Counted from the stretch's first letter, positions 1 through 5,737 are shown. The stretch: 7,045 bases of DNA from Treponema sp. UBA6988 (GCA_002448445.1 DJYC01000081.1:1-7045); one strand, 5' to 3'. A program made the numbers and translations. The notes: a model not told the origin generated them from the sequence alone.

Positions 1-67
1 CCTCGCTTCGGAGTAGGGGGTTTTTCCTCCCCTTAGTTCGGGGTGCAAGGGTCTCCCTTGAAAAATA
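1..67 (-). repeat. Family A intergenic repeat, copy 1 (truncated by window start)
   Basis: Read on the minus strand this stretch matches the starts of the copies near 2081 and 6934: a T-rich run, then CAAGGG...CCCTTG, then ACCCCGAA, GGGGAGG, and a CTACTCCG/GAAGCG segment. The CAAGGG (46-51) and CCCTTG (55-60) arms form a 6-base stem with a 3-base loop. The inner end of the element lies outside the window. Its outer edge, CCCTTGAAAA, supplies the probable -35 box of the downstream oxidoreductase gene. The family is defined only by comparison inside this window; I do not recognise it. Confidence 0.7.
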
Positions 68-87
68 ATTAATCCTTACTATATAAT
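58..87 (+). promoter_or_regulatory. Promoter of the oxidoreductase gene, predicted leaderless
   Basis: TTGAAA at 58-63 (5 of 6 to the sigma-70 consensus) is separated by 18 bases from a perfect TATAAT at 82-87. If the last T is at -7, +1 falls on base 94, the A of the ATG, so the mRNA would have no leader. No Shine-Dalgarno sequence is present before the ATG, which fits. The -35 box lies at the edge of the family A repeat, so the repeat may have supplied half of this promoter. Confidence 0.65.
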
Positions 88-93
88 TTGCTT

Positions 94-1137
94 ATGCAGA
101 ACAAATACACTGCCTCGCTTGTAGGCTGCGGAAGAATTGGCTGGACCTTGGGCTACGACAAATTGCGTGAACAGCCTGCATCGCACACAATGGCTCTTAA
201 TGCAAACAAAAGAATTCAGCTTATTGCCGGATGCGACACGGACGAAGATGCTTTGCAAAAGTGGGGAAAGGCAAACAAAGGATGCAAACTTTTTTTAAGC
301 GCGCAAAAACTTTTTTCTGAATGCAAGACAGACATTGTTACCGTTGCGGTAAACGAAGATGCCCACATAAAAATTGCGCTGGAAGCCATAAAGAACAAAC
401 CCCGCCTTTTAATTCTGGAAAAACCTGTTGCCCTTAACACAGAAGAAGCCTTGCAGCTAAAAAATGCCACAGAAGAAAACAAGGTGCCCGTCCTTGTAAA
501 CCACGAGCGCCGCTTTGCCCTGGACTACAATCTTGCAGCAGAATACCTTACGCAAATTGGGGAAATACAAAGCATAAACGCAAGCCTTTATTCAGGAATG
601 AAAGTCTACGACAAAAGCGAAGAGGCCACCGGAGCCTACAGCCTTATTCACGACGGAACCCATCTTGTGGACATTGTGCTTTTCTTTCTTGAAGCCCTAC
701 AAAAAAGTGAAAAGCTAAATGAAGGTAAAGCAATTCTAAGCTCGCCAAGTGTAAGCGGAATCTGGCGGGACCAAAAAGGTTCGGTGAGGAACGTAAGCGC
801 CAGCTACTCTTTGCCAAGCGTTCCCTGCGTAACAATAAGCATAAGCGGAAGAAGCAAATACTTTGGCTTTGAGGTGGACATCCGCGGAACGAAAGGCCGC
901 ATACTGATTGGAAACGGATTCTTTAATATTTACATGTCTAAGGAATCAAAGCTCTACACGGGATTCAAATCGCTGGAAGAAATAAAATTCAAAAGGCCAA
1001 AAAAGACGCTCTACTTTGCAAACATGATTCAGAATGCAGTGGACTTCTTGGACGGAAAGGAGGAACTTCGCTCAACATTGCAAACAGGAATGAATGCCCT
1101 TGCCGTTCTGGAAGAAATTAAAATGGCTCTGATGTAA
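94..1137 (+). CDS. Gfo/Idh/MocA-family NAD(P)-dependent oxidoreductase
   Basis: Encodes 347 residues, a normal length for this family of cytoplasmic dehydrogenases acting on sugars, inositols and related compounds. Visible motifs are an N-terminal Rossmann dinucleotide-binding loop GCGRIG (about 11-16), the family hallmark EKP (about 109-111), NHERRF (about 136-141), and HDGTH (about 186-190), where a His of the catalytic region is expected. The C-terminal half should be the alpha/beta substrate domain. The substrate cannot be told from sequence; EKP plus NHERR-type motifs also occur in oxidoreductases near surface-sugar genes, but no such genes are here. An in-frame TTG at 88 would extend the protein by two residues, but it directly abuts the -10 box, so ATG 94 is preferred. 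No intrinsic terminator is visible after the stop. Confidence 0.9.
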   Translation: MQNKYTASLVGCGRIGWTLGYDKLREQPASHTMALNANKRIQLIAGCDTDEDALQKWGKANKGCKLFLSAQKLFSECKTDIVTVAVNEDAHIKIALEAIKNKPRLLILEKPVALNTEEALQLKNATEENKVPVLVNHERRFALDYNLAAEYLTQIGEIQSINASLYSGMKVYDKSEEATGAYSLIHDGTHLVDIVLFFLEALQKSEKLNEGKAILSSPSVSGIWRDQKGSVRNVSASYSLPSVPCVTISISGRSKYFGFEVDIRGTKGRILIGNGFFNIYMSKESKLYTGFKSLEEIKFKRPKKTLYFANMIQNAVDFLDGKEELRSTLQTGMNALAVLEEIKMALM

Positions 1138-1140
1138 TTT

Positions 1141-1267
1141 TTTGCAAAAGGCATGAGGCCGGATTGGAAGGGTGGCGTAGCCATTCCGGAGCGCAGCGGA
1201 GGAATGGAGCCGAAAGGCGGAACCCTGGAAAGCCGTTCCACGATGAAGTCTTGTTTGCAAAAGGCAT
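1141..1267. repeat. Perfect 14-base direct repeats flanking family B copy 1
   Basis: TTTGCAAAAGGCAT occurs at 1141-1154, just after the oxidoreductase stop codon, and again at 1254-1267. The family B repeat lies between them. Weaker similarity continues upstream of both (GATG about 10 bases before each). This looks like a target-site duplication made when the B copy inserted, or a local duplication around it. Caution: GGCATG also precedes the inverted B copy at 5761-5843, so part of the repeated string could belong to the element. Confidence 0.7.
1157..1236 (+). repeat. Family B structured repeat, copy 1
   Basis: Matches the copies at 3628-3704 and, inverted, 5761-5843, sharing GATTGGA.GGG, a GGCG.AGCC-type segment, AATGGAG and GGAACCC.GGAAAGC. 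Possible pairing: closing stem CGG (1160-1162) with CCG (1233-1235); TGGC/GCCA (1173-1176, 1180-1183) with loop GTA; CCATTCC/GGAATGG (1181-1187, 1201-1207); and GCC/GGC (1209-1211, 1216-1218) around a GAAA tetraloop. The first two hairpins share three bases, so they compete or the second is shorter. This is the most diverged copy, but its differences mostly keep pairing. The rest of the 1138-1369 spacer holds the direct repeats and the next promoter. Confidence 0.75.
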
Positions 1268-1322
1268 AATTCATTTACAAAAAGCTGCCGTCCAAAAAAT
1301 AATGCAAAAGACAAACAGAATC

Positions 1323-1364
1323 TTGAATTCTGCGCTGATTGGATTTATGATTAAGCCAAGAGGT
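1323..1364 (+). promoter_or_regulatory. Promoter and Shine-Dalgarno of the peptidoglycan-binding protein gene
   Basis: TTGAAT (1323-1328), an exact 17-base spacer, then TATGAT (1346-1351), each 5 of 6 to consensus. The predicted start is about 1358, giving a leader of about 12 bases that begins with AAGAGGT (1358-1364), a Shine-Dalgarno sequence 5 bases before the ATG at 1370. This promoter sits inside a 69-codon open frame (1164-1373) and argues against that frame being a gene. Confidence 0.65.
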
Positions 1365-1369
1365 AAATT

Positions 1370-2065
1370 ATGAAGCGTTTTTCAATTCTTACACTGTTGG
1401 TTTTATTTGCGGCATTTTTTGCCACTGCCCAGAATTATTCCAGGCTTTTGATGCTAAAAAAATCCCGCATGAACGGAGAAGATGTCCGTGCTGTTCAGGT
1501 TGCGCTTAACGATCTTGGCTTTACGGAAGTTGGGGAAGCGGACGGATGGTTTGGTCCAAAGACGGAAAAAGGCGTAAAGGCATTCCAAAAGCTTGCAGGA
1601 TTTTCTGTAAACGGCGTTGTTAACAAAGATGTTTACGATCTGCTTGTTAAGCAAAAAAGCGGCAATGTTATGCAGGCCTACCTTAACGAGTTGAACCAAA
1701 TAAATTACTATCCAAAGCTGGACCTTTCACGAAAGAGTTACGACTACAACGGCCATTCTGCGGAAGGCGGAGAAATCTGCGTTTACCAGTCAGATTCGGA
1801 AAGTCTTTATGCGGAGATGAATCTTTGCGGAGAAATGGGAAGATACGTGGCAACCCTTTACAATGTTTCCGGCACAAACTTTGTTCTTGTTTGCGAATCT
1901 ACAACTTACAAGAGCCACATGAATCCTGACCCAAAGACAGATTCCGTTGAATACAAAATCTACTATTATAATTCGGGACTATACTTTAACATTGTAAACG
2001 GCCAGGCTGTTGACAACACGGACAACATTCACGACCTTGTCCAGGAACTTAAGAGCCGCATGTAG
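1370..2065 (+). CDS. Exported protein with N-terminal peptidoglycan-binding domain
   Basis: Encodes 231 residues. Residues 1-20 are a signal peptide (MKR, hydrophobic run, cleavage near ATA-Q). Residues about 34-94 match a PG_binding_1 domain: NGEDVRAVQVALNDLGF, then GEADGWFGPKTEKGVKAFQ and NGVVNKDVYDLL. This domain type binds cell-wall peptidoglycan and usually partners a hydrolase or transpeptidase, but no catalytic motif is visible in residues 100-231. That part is rich in Tyr and beta-type sequence, has three cysteines (137, 153, 175), and is unrecognised. The likely place is the periplasm, anchored to the wall. The start is well supported by the Shine-Dalgarno AAGAGGT and a 17-base-spaced promoter. 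It converges with the BspA-like gene across a family A repeat. Confidence 0.85.
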   Translation: MKRFSILTLLVLFAAFFATAQNYSRLLMLKKSRMNGEDVRAVQVALNDLGFTEVGEADGWFGPKTEKGVKAFQKLAGFSVNGVVNKDVYDLLVKQKSGNVMQAYLNELNQINYYPKLDLSRKSYDYNGHSAEGGEICVYQSDSESLYAEMNLCGEMGRYVATLYNVSGTNFVLVCESTTYKSHMNPDPKTDSVEYKIYYYNSGLYFNIVNGQAVDNTDNIHDLVQELKSRM

Positions 2066-2120
2066 TGTTTACTAAAAAACTATTTTCAAGGGAGCTCCCT
2101 TGTACCCCGAAATAAGGGGA

Positions 2121-2150
2121 GGCAACTTTTTTAACGTTAAAAAAGTTGCC
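2121..2150. repeat. Perfect 30-base palindrome inside family A copy 2
   Basis: Arms GGCAACTTTTTTAAC and GTTAAAAAAGTTGCC are exact reverse complements with no loop. The other family A copies carry shorter sequence here (GGAAAAACCCC, GGAAAACC), so this is a variable internal arm. It lies about 55 bases past the stop at 2065 and could end transcription from either side, although a terminal U-tract after the stem is missing. Confidence 0.85.
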
Positions 2151-2232
2151 TACTCCGTTTCGCAGTGAAACTTCTAGCGAGCGAGGGTTTTCCCGCCCCT
2201 TAAACCCCTCTTCAACGGAACGCCTTGCTACC

Positions 2233-2283
2233 GTTTCATCCGGCACGGCTTAGGGCTACCGCCCTAAGAACCCGGTTTCATCC
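2233..2283 (+). repeat. CTTAGGGC hairpin flanked by GTTTCATCC direct repeats
   Basis: CTTAGGGC (2249-2256) and GCCCTAAG (2261-2268) form an 8-base perfect stem with a TACC loop. The 9-base GTTTCATCC occurs at 2233-2241 and again at 2275-2283 on either side. The window's last bases, CAGCACCGCTTAGGG, are the left half of the same hairpin in family A copy 3. A related TACC-loop hairpin occurs at 3760-3773. Confidence 0.7.
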
Positions 2284-2355
2284 AGTGTAATTTTTATTCT
2301 ATGAAGATTTATGCCCTTTTTCAGTGGACACGATTTTTAGCAAACTTTAAAAGGC

Positions 2356-3318
2356 TTACTTTTTCTTTTTTGAAGGAACTTCTTCTTCCTGCTCACCCAT
2401 CAGTTCCGGGGGAACAGGTTCTTCTTGGGGAAGTTCCTCTTCTTCCGGAGCATTGTAGTTTACAAGGCTGATTGAATCTGGAAGGCTAAGTTTTTTGTAG
2501 ACTGGTGACTTACTGAATATATCCGCATCAACTTCTTTAAGCCAGCTGTGGTTGCTCCACTCCACTTTGGAAAGCAACGGACAGTGGGCAAAGGCCTTGG
2601 CTCCTATTTCTGCAACGGAGGCAGGGATGGAAAGTTTTTCAAGATTGGGGCAGTGGTAGAATGAACCCTTTCCAATTTGAACCAGTGTTGGCGGAAAGTC
2701 TATTGTCTTGAACGCGCAGTTTACAAAGGCATTTTCTTCTATTTCCGTAAGGGCCTGGGGTAGCAGAACCTGCTCCAGCTTTAGGCAGCCGTAGAAAGTT
2801 GCATTCCTTATCTTTGTAATTCCTTTTGGCAGGGTAACGCTTTTTAGCGAGGCGCATGAATAGAATGCGTTTGCACCAATGTAATTAAGCTTTGCGGGGA
2901 ATTCTATAAAGAAAAGCTTGTCGCACCAGCTAAAGGCTCCGGCTTCTATGCGGGAAAGGCTTTTTGGCAGGGCAACTTCGGACAGGGCGCGGCAGTGGGA
3001 AAATGCCCATGAACCGATTGTAACAACCCCTTCCGGGATTACGATTGAGCGAAGGTTTTCGCAGTGAAAGAATGCCTTTGGGGCAATAGCGGTAACGCCT
3101 TCCGGGATTTCGGCAGTGGCAATTCCCTTGTCCACGGTGCCGGTTACGGTTTTTCCGTCTTCGCTTAAAATTAGGTTAGAATAGACATTTTGCGCAGGGG
3201 CTTTTGTTTCCAAAGAAGCCTTTTGTTCACTCCCCTTTTCTGCGGCAAAGAGCAAGGCTGGCAAAGAAGCGGCAAGTACAGTATATACAATAAAAACAAC
3301 TTTTGTCCTAAGATTCAT
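2356..3318 (-). CDS. Exported BspA-like leucine-rich repeat protein
   Basis: Encodes 320 residues. Residues 1 to about 26 are a signal peptide (MNLRTK, hydrophobic run, cleavage near LFA-AEK); there is no lipobox cysteine. After a short linker, eight consecutive LRR_5/BspA repeats run from 71 to 253, seven of 23 residues and one of 22, with pattern (I/L/F)P..(L/V)..I...AF..C..L..V. A ninth, degenerate unit spans 254-278. The tail (291-320) is very acidic and proline-rich and ends in four lysines. BspA-type repeats are known in surface proteins of Treponema, Tannerella and Trichomonas, where they take part in adhesion; a similar role here is inference. The ATG is placed by a -10 box 7 bases upstream, and no Shine-Dalgarno sequence is evident. 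No clear U-tract terminator follows the stop. Confidence 0.9.
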   Translation of the reverse strand: MNLRTKVVFIVYTVLAASLPALLFAAEKGSEQKASLETKAPAQNVYSNLILSEDGKTVTGTVDKGIATAEIPEGVTAIAPKAFFHCENLRSIVIPEGVVTIGSWAFSHCRALSEVALPKSLSRIEAGAFSWCDKLFFIEFPAKLNYIGANAFYSCASLKSVTLPKGITKIRNATFYGCLKLEQVLLPQALTEIEENAFVNCAFKTIDFPPTLVQIGKGSFYHCPNLEKLSIPASVAEIGAKAFAHCPLLSKVEWSNHSWLKEVDADIFSKSPVYKKLSLPDSISLVNYNAPEEEELPQEEPVPPELMGEQEEEVPSKKKK

Positions 3319-3325
3319 GGTCTCT

Positions 3326-3354
3326 AGTATATAGAAAAAAACTCTTCTAGTACA
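3326..3354 (-). promoter_or_regulatory. Promoter of the BspA-like gene, predicted near-leaderless
   Basis: On the minus strand TATACT (3331-3326) lies in the string CTATATACT and ends 7 bases before the ATG. Placing the last T at -7 puts +1 at 3319, one base before the start codon. The -35 is poor: TGTACT at 3354-3349 with a 17-base spacer matches 3 of 6. The AGAGACC before the ATG is at most a weak Shine-Dalgarno. Confidence 0.5.
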
Positions 3355-3417
3355 GTGTGCGAGATAGCTCTGTAGAAGGCAAATGTAAATCTTAATGAAA
3401 CTTAGTAAATATAAATA

Positions 3418-3583
3418 TTAACACGAAAGCACTTCCATTCCCGGCAGGAACCGCGTCAAAAAAGCCGAGCGCGGATATAAGGTATCTGACTCGCTGCGCG
3501 GCTTGAAGCTACGCTGCCGGGTTCGCACCGCGCAAATGCTTTTTTGCCGCGTTTCCTGCCTCCATTCCAGTGCTTTCTTAACA
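3418..3583. repeat. Inverted-repeat element C, miniature-transposon-like
   Basis: The element spans about 3425-3577. Its ends, GAAAGCACT (3425-3433) and AGTGCTTTC (3569-3577), are perfect inverted repeats. Further in, 23-base arms 3443-3465 and 3538-3560 are reverse complements at 21 of 23 positions, and GCGCGG (3469-3474) faces CCGCGC (3528-3533). TTAACA flanks both sides (3418-3423, 3578-3583), like a short target-site duplication. Between the outer and inner stems TCCATTCC stands in the same direction in both arms (3434-3441, 3561-3568), breaking the symmetry. No transposase frame is present. The rest of 3319-3846 holds the BspA-like gene promoter, an AT-rich stretch, family B copy 2 and the proS promoter. 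Confidence 0.7.
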
Positions 3584-3627
3584 TATTTTTGCAATACAAT
3601 TATTGAAAACATACACTTGCCTCCTAC

Positions 3628-3704
3628 GCCCGATTGGAGGGGCGGCGCAGCCGTTGCGACAGCAATGGAGGGGGTAGGGTCCCCCGGAACCCCGGAAAGC
3701 GGGT
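3628..3704 (+). repeat. Family B structured repeat, copy 2
   Basis: Same order of blocks as copies 1 and 3. Predicted pairs: closing CCCG (3629-3632) with CGGG (3700-3703); CGGC/GCCG (3643-3646, 3650-3653) with loop GCA; TTGC/GCAA (3654-3657, 3662-3665) with loop GACA; GGGGG/CCCCC (3670-3674, 3681-3685). No flanking direct repeat was found here. It sits about 50 bases after element C and upstream of the proS promoter. Confidence 0.75.
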
Positions 3705-3759
3705 GGCGCAAAGAAATGTTCGGACGAATTAAGCCAAGGAATAAAATGGTAGAGCAAGC

Positions 3760-3791
3760 AGGACTACCGTCCTATAGACTATCGTCCTAAG
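3760..3791 (+). repeat. Tandem 15-base units with a TACC-loop hairpin
   Basis: Two adjacent 15-base units (3762-3776 and 3777-3791) agree at 12 of 15 positions, both containing GACTAYCGTCCTA. AGGAC (3760-3764) and GTCCT (3769-3773) pair around a TACC loop. This resembles the family A hairpin at 2249-2268, with G-C pairs replaced by A-T on both arms. It ends about 20 bases before the proS -35 box. Confidence 0.55.
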
Positions 3792-3810
3792 AAACTTGCT
3801 ATTCCCCCTA

Positions 3811-3839
3811 TTAACTAAAACCATTCTTTTCTATATAAT
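3811..3839 (+). promoter_or_regulatory. proS promoter, predicted near-leaderless
   Basis: TTAACT (3811-3816, 4 of 6), a 17-base spacer, then a perfect TATAAT (3834-3839) in the string CTATATAAT. The predicted +1 is 3846, one base before the ATG at 3847. No Shine-Dalgarno sequence precedes the ATG. The -10 box lies inside the frame that would start at TTG 3796, so that longer start is unlikely. Confidence 0.65.
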
Positions 3840-3846
3840 ACCTTGC

Positions 3847-5664
3847 ATGAAAACATCACAATTACCTTTACACACGCTGCGGGAAGCACCTGCAGAAGCC
3901 ATAATCTCTAGCCATCAGCTTATGATGAGGGCAGACTTAATCCGCAAACTCGGCAACGGACTTTACACATATATGCCTTTGGGACTCCGCGCCTACCGCA
4001 AAGTGGAAAACATCATCAAGGAAGAATGGAACAGAAGCGGCGCATGCGAATTTAAGCCAACAGTAATTGTTCCCGGCGAAATTTGGAAGCAGAGTGGCCG
4101 CTGGGACACAATGGGCCCACAGATGCTCAAGGCAAAAAACCGCGGCGAACAGGACATGGTTGTTAGCCCCACCGCAGAAGAAGCATTCACTGCAATATCA
4201 GCGGCAGGCCTTACAAGCTACAAGCAGCTTCCAATCAACATGTACCAGATAAACACAAAGTACCGCGACGAAATCCGCCCAAGATACGGTGTTATGCGTG
4301 GCCGTGAATTCAACATGGCAGACGGTTACTCCTTTAACAAGGACGATGCATCCCTGGACGAAACCTACCAGGCTTATGCAAAGGCCTACCTTAGAATCTT
4401 TAAGCGCCTTGGCCTTAAGGTAATTCCTGTAAAGGCAGACACAGGCGCAATGGGTGGCTCAGGAAGCGAAGAATTTATGGTGGAAAGCCCAGTCGGAGAC
4501 GACACACTTATCATCTGCTCCAAGTGCGGTTATGCGGCAAACGTGGAAAAAGCAGCATCTTTTGCAGACCCGGCTGTAGACAACGACGGCAATCCCCAGA
4601 AGCCAACAGACCTAAAGCCAGAGCTTGTGGAAACACCCAACGTCTTTTCTATAGAAGACATGGAAAAATTCTTTAAGTCCACGCCAAAAACCTTTATTAA
4701 GGCACTCATCTACCGCGTAATAAATTCAACCCTGGACTTAAGCAAGGCTCCCCACTGCAAAGACCTTAAGCAGACAAAAGACGGAGACTTTGCCTTCTAC
4801 CCGCTTTCTTACGTATGCGTAATAATCCGCGCAGACCTAGACGTAAACGAGGCAAAACTTGCAGGCGCACTAAAAGCAAGCGAAGTATGCCTTGCCGACG
4901 ACGAAGAAATACTTAAAATTGCCCAGGCACCACACGGCTTTGTTGGCCCACTCACATCACTTTGCCCAATCGTGCAGGACCTTAGCGTAAACGACATGCA
5001 CGACGCAATCACCGGAGCCGGAAAAGCTGGCTACCACCTAAAGCATGTTGAACCAGGCCGCGACTTTACAGCATGGATTAACACAGACGTTCGCACCGCA
5101 AAAGAGGGCGACACCTGCTGCACACCTGGCTGCGGTGGCAAGTACCACACAACAAAGGGCAACGAGCTTGGCCACATCTTTAAGCTTGGCAAAAAATACA
5201 CCCAGAGCATGGGCGTAACCTACCTTGACGAAAACGGAAAAGCCGCAGTACCAACAATGGGCTGCTACGGGATAGGCGTTGACCGCGTACTGGCAAGCAT
5301 CATCGAATCCTTCCACGACGACAAGGGAATCCTCTGGCCAATGACAACCGCACCTTTCCAGGTGGCAATCGTTCCAATCAAATACGACGGCCAGATGAAG
5401 GAAGCCGCCGACCGCCTCTACGAAGAGCTTACAAACGCAGGAATCGAAGTGCTTCTTGACGACAGGGCTGAACGTCCGGGCGTAAAATTCAACGACATGG
5501 ACTTGATTGGCTTCCCGGTACGCATTACTGTGGGCGACAAAAACCTTCCAAACGTGGAAGTAAAGCTCCGCAGCGAACAGGATGCCCAGCTTATCCCTCT
5601 GGAAAATGCCTCGGCAAAAGTTGCAGAAATCGTAAAAGCAGAACTTGAAAAGCTGAACGGCTAA
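3847..5664 (+). CDS. proS: Prolyl-tRNA synthetase (bacterial type, with editing insertion)
   Basis: Class II synthetase that charges tRNA-Pro with proline using ATP, in the cytoplasm. It has 605 residues, within the usual range for bacterial-type ProRS. In order: N-terminal catalytic start with LPLHTLREAP and LIRKLGNGLYTYMPLGLR; PTAEEA (about 108-113); motif 2 with KYRDEIRPRYGVMRGREF (about 138-155); SKCGYAANVEKA (about 225-236); an insertion of about 160 residues containing APHGFVGP, the position of the INS domain that edits mischarged Ala-tRNA-Pro; GHIFKLG after a CCTPGC segment (about 424-429); motif 3 GCYGIGVDRVLA (about 472-483); and an HGTP-type anticodon-binding domain from about 504. 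CSKC and CCTPGC might bind metal, which is unproven. ATG 3847 is chosen over TTG 3796 because the -10 box lies between them. A terminator follows, so it is probably transcribed alone. Confidence 0.97.
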   Translation: MKTSQLPLHTLREAPAEAIISSHQLMMRADLIRKLGNGLYTYMPLGLRAYRKVENIIKEEWNRSGACEFKPTVIVPGEIWKQSGRWDTMGPQMLKAKNRGEQDMVVSPTAEEAFTAISAAGLTSYKQLPINMYQINTKYRDEIRPRYGVMRGREFNMADGYSFNKDDASLDETYQAYAKAYLRIFKRLGLKVIPVKADTGAMGGSGSEEFMVESPVGDDTLIICSKCGYAANVEKAASFADPAVDNDGNPQKPTDLKPELVETPNVFSIEDMEKFFKSTPKTFIKALIYRVINSTLDLSKAPHCKDLKQTKDGDFAFYPLSYVCVIIRADLDVNEAKLAGALKASEVCLADDEEILKIAQAPHGFVGPLTSLCPIVQDLSVNDMHDAITGAGKAGYHLKHVEPGRDFTAWINTDVRTAKEGDTCCTPGCGGKYHTTKGNELGHIFKLGKKYTQSMGVTYLDENGKAAVPTMGCYGIGVDRVLASIIESFHDDKGILWPMTTAPFQVAIVPIKYDGQMKEAADRLYEELTNAGIEVLLDDRAERPGVKFNDMDLIGFPVRITVGDKNLPNVEVKLRSEQDAQLIPLENASAKVAEIVKAELEKLNG

Positions 5665-5703
5665 AATTGTTACCTTAAGCATTTTCTGTTGTTTGATTTT
5701 TTG

Positions 5704-5737
5704 GAGCGCTTCCTTGGTAAAAGGGAGCGTTCTTTTT
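5704..5737 (+). terminator. Intrinsic terminator of proS
   Basis: GAGCGCTTCC (5704-5713) pairs with GGGAGCGTTC (5723-5732) over 10 positions, two of them G-U, with a 9-base loop, followed by TTTTT (5733-5737). It lies 40 bases after the proS stop. Confidence 0.85.

Larger units (their letters stand above)
2081..2290 (+). repeat. Family A intergenic repeat, copy 2 (longest copy)
   Basis: Fills the spacer between the convergent genes. It starts TATTTTCAAGGGAG as the copy at 6934 does. CAAGGG (2087-2092) and CCCTTG (2097-2102) are part of a fully palindromic 16-base segment. ACCCCGAAATAAGGGGAGG follows; its TAAGGGG-GG arm can pair with CCGCCCCTTA near 2190-2200 to form a large outer stem. Inside are a 30-base palindrome (2121-2150), a CTACTCCG segment and GTTTC/GAAAC arms. 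The element ends in a CTTAGGGC hairpin (2249-2268). No coding content was seen. No classical U-tract terminator for either neighbour is visible, so these stems may serve that role. Confidence 0.7.

Noticed and set aside
88..93. TTG start two codons before the oxidoreductase ATG
   Set aside because: It directly abuts the -10 box and would lie upstream of the predicted transcript start.
1164..1373. 69-codon plus-strand open frame whose stop overlaps the next ATG as ATGA
   Set aside because: It begins inside family B, has an unremarkable composition, no Shine-Dalgarno, and contains the -35 and -10 boxes of the downstream gene. The ATGA overlap is most likely chance.
3510..3540. GGGTTCGCACC resembling a tRNA T-loop
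   Set aside because: The flanking bases do not form a 5-base T-stem and no acceptor, D or anticodon arms are found nearby.
3589..3617. Promoter-like TTGCAA, 17-base spacer, TACACT
   Set aside because: Each box matches only 4 of 6 in an AT-rich stretch, and it would read into family B with a stronger proS promoter downstream.
3418..3790. Minus (3418-3711) and plus (3503-3790) open frames in the spacer before proS
   Set aside because: Both are made of element C and family B repeat sequence, with no protein motifs and no ribosome binding site.
3796..3846. 17-residue N-terminal extension of ProRS from TTG
   Set aside because: It contains the perfect TATAAT and would not be in the predicted mRNA; family N-termini fit MKTSQLPLHTLREAP.
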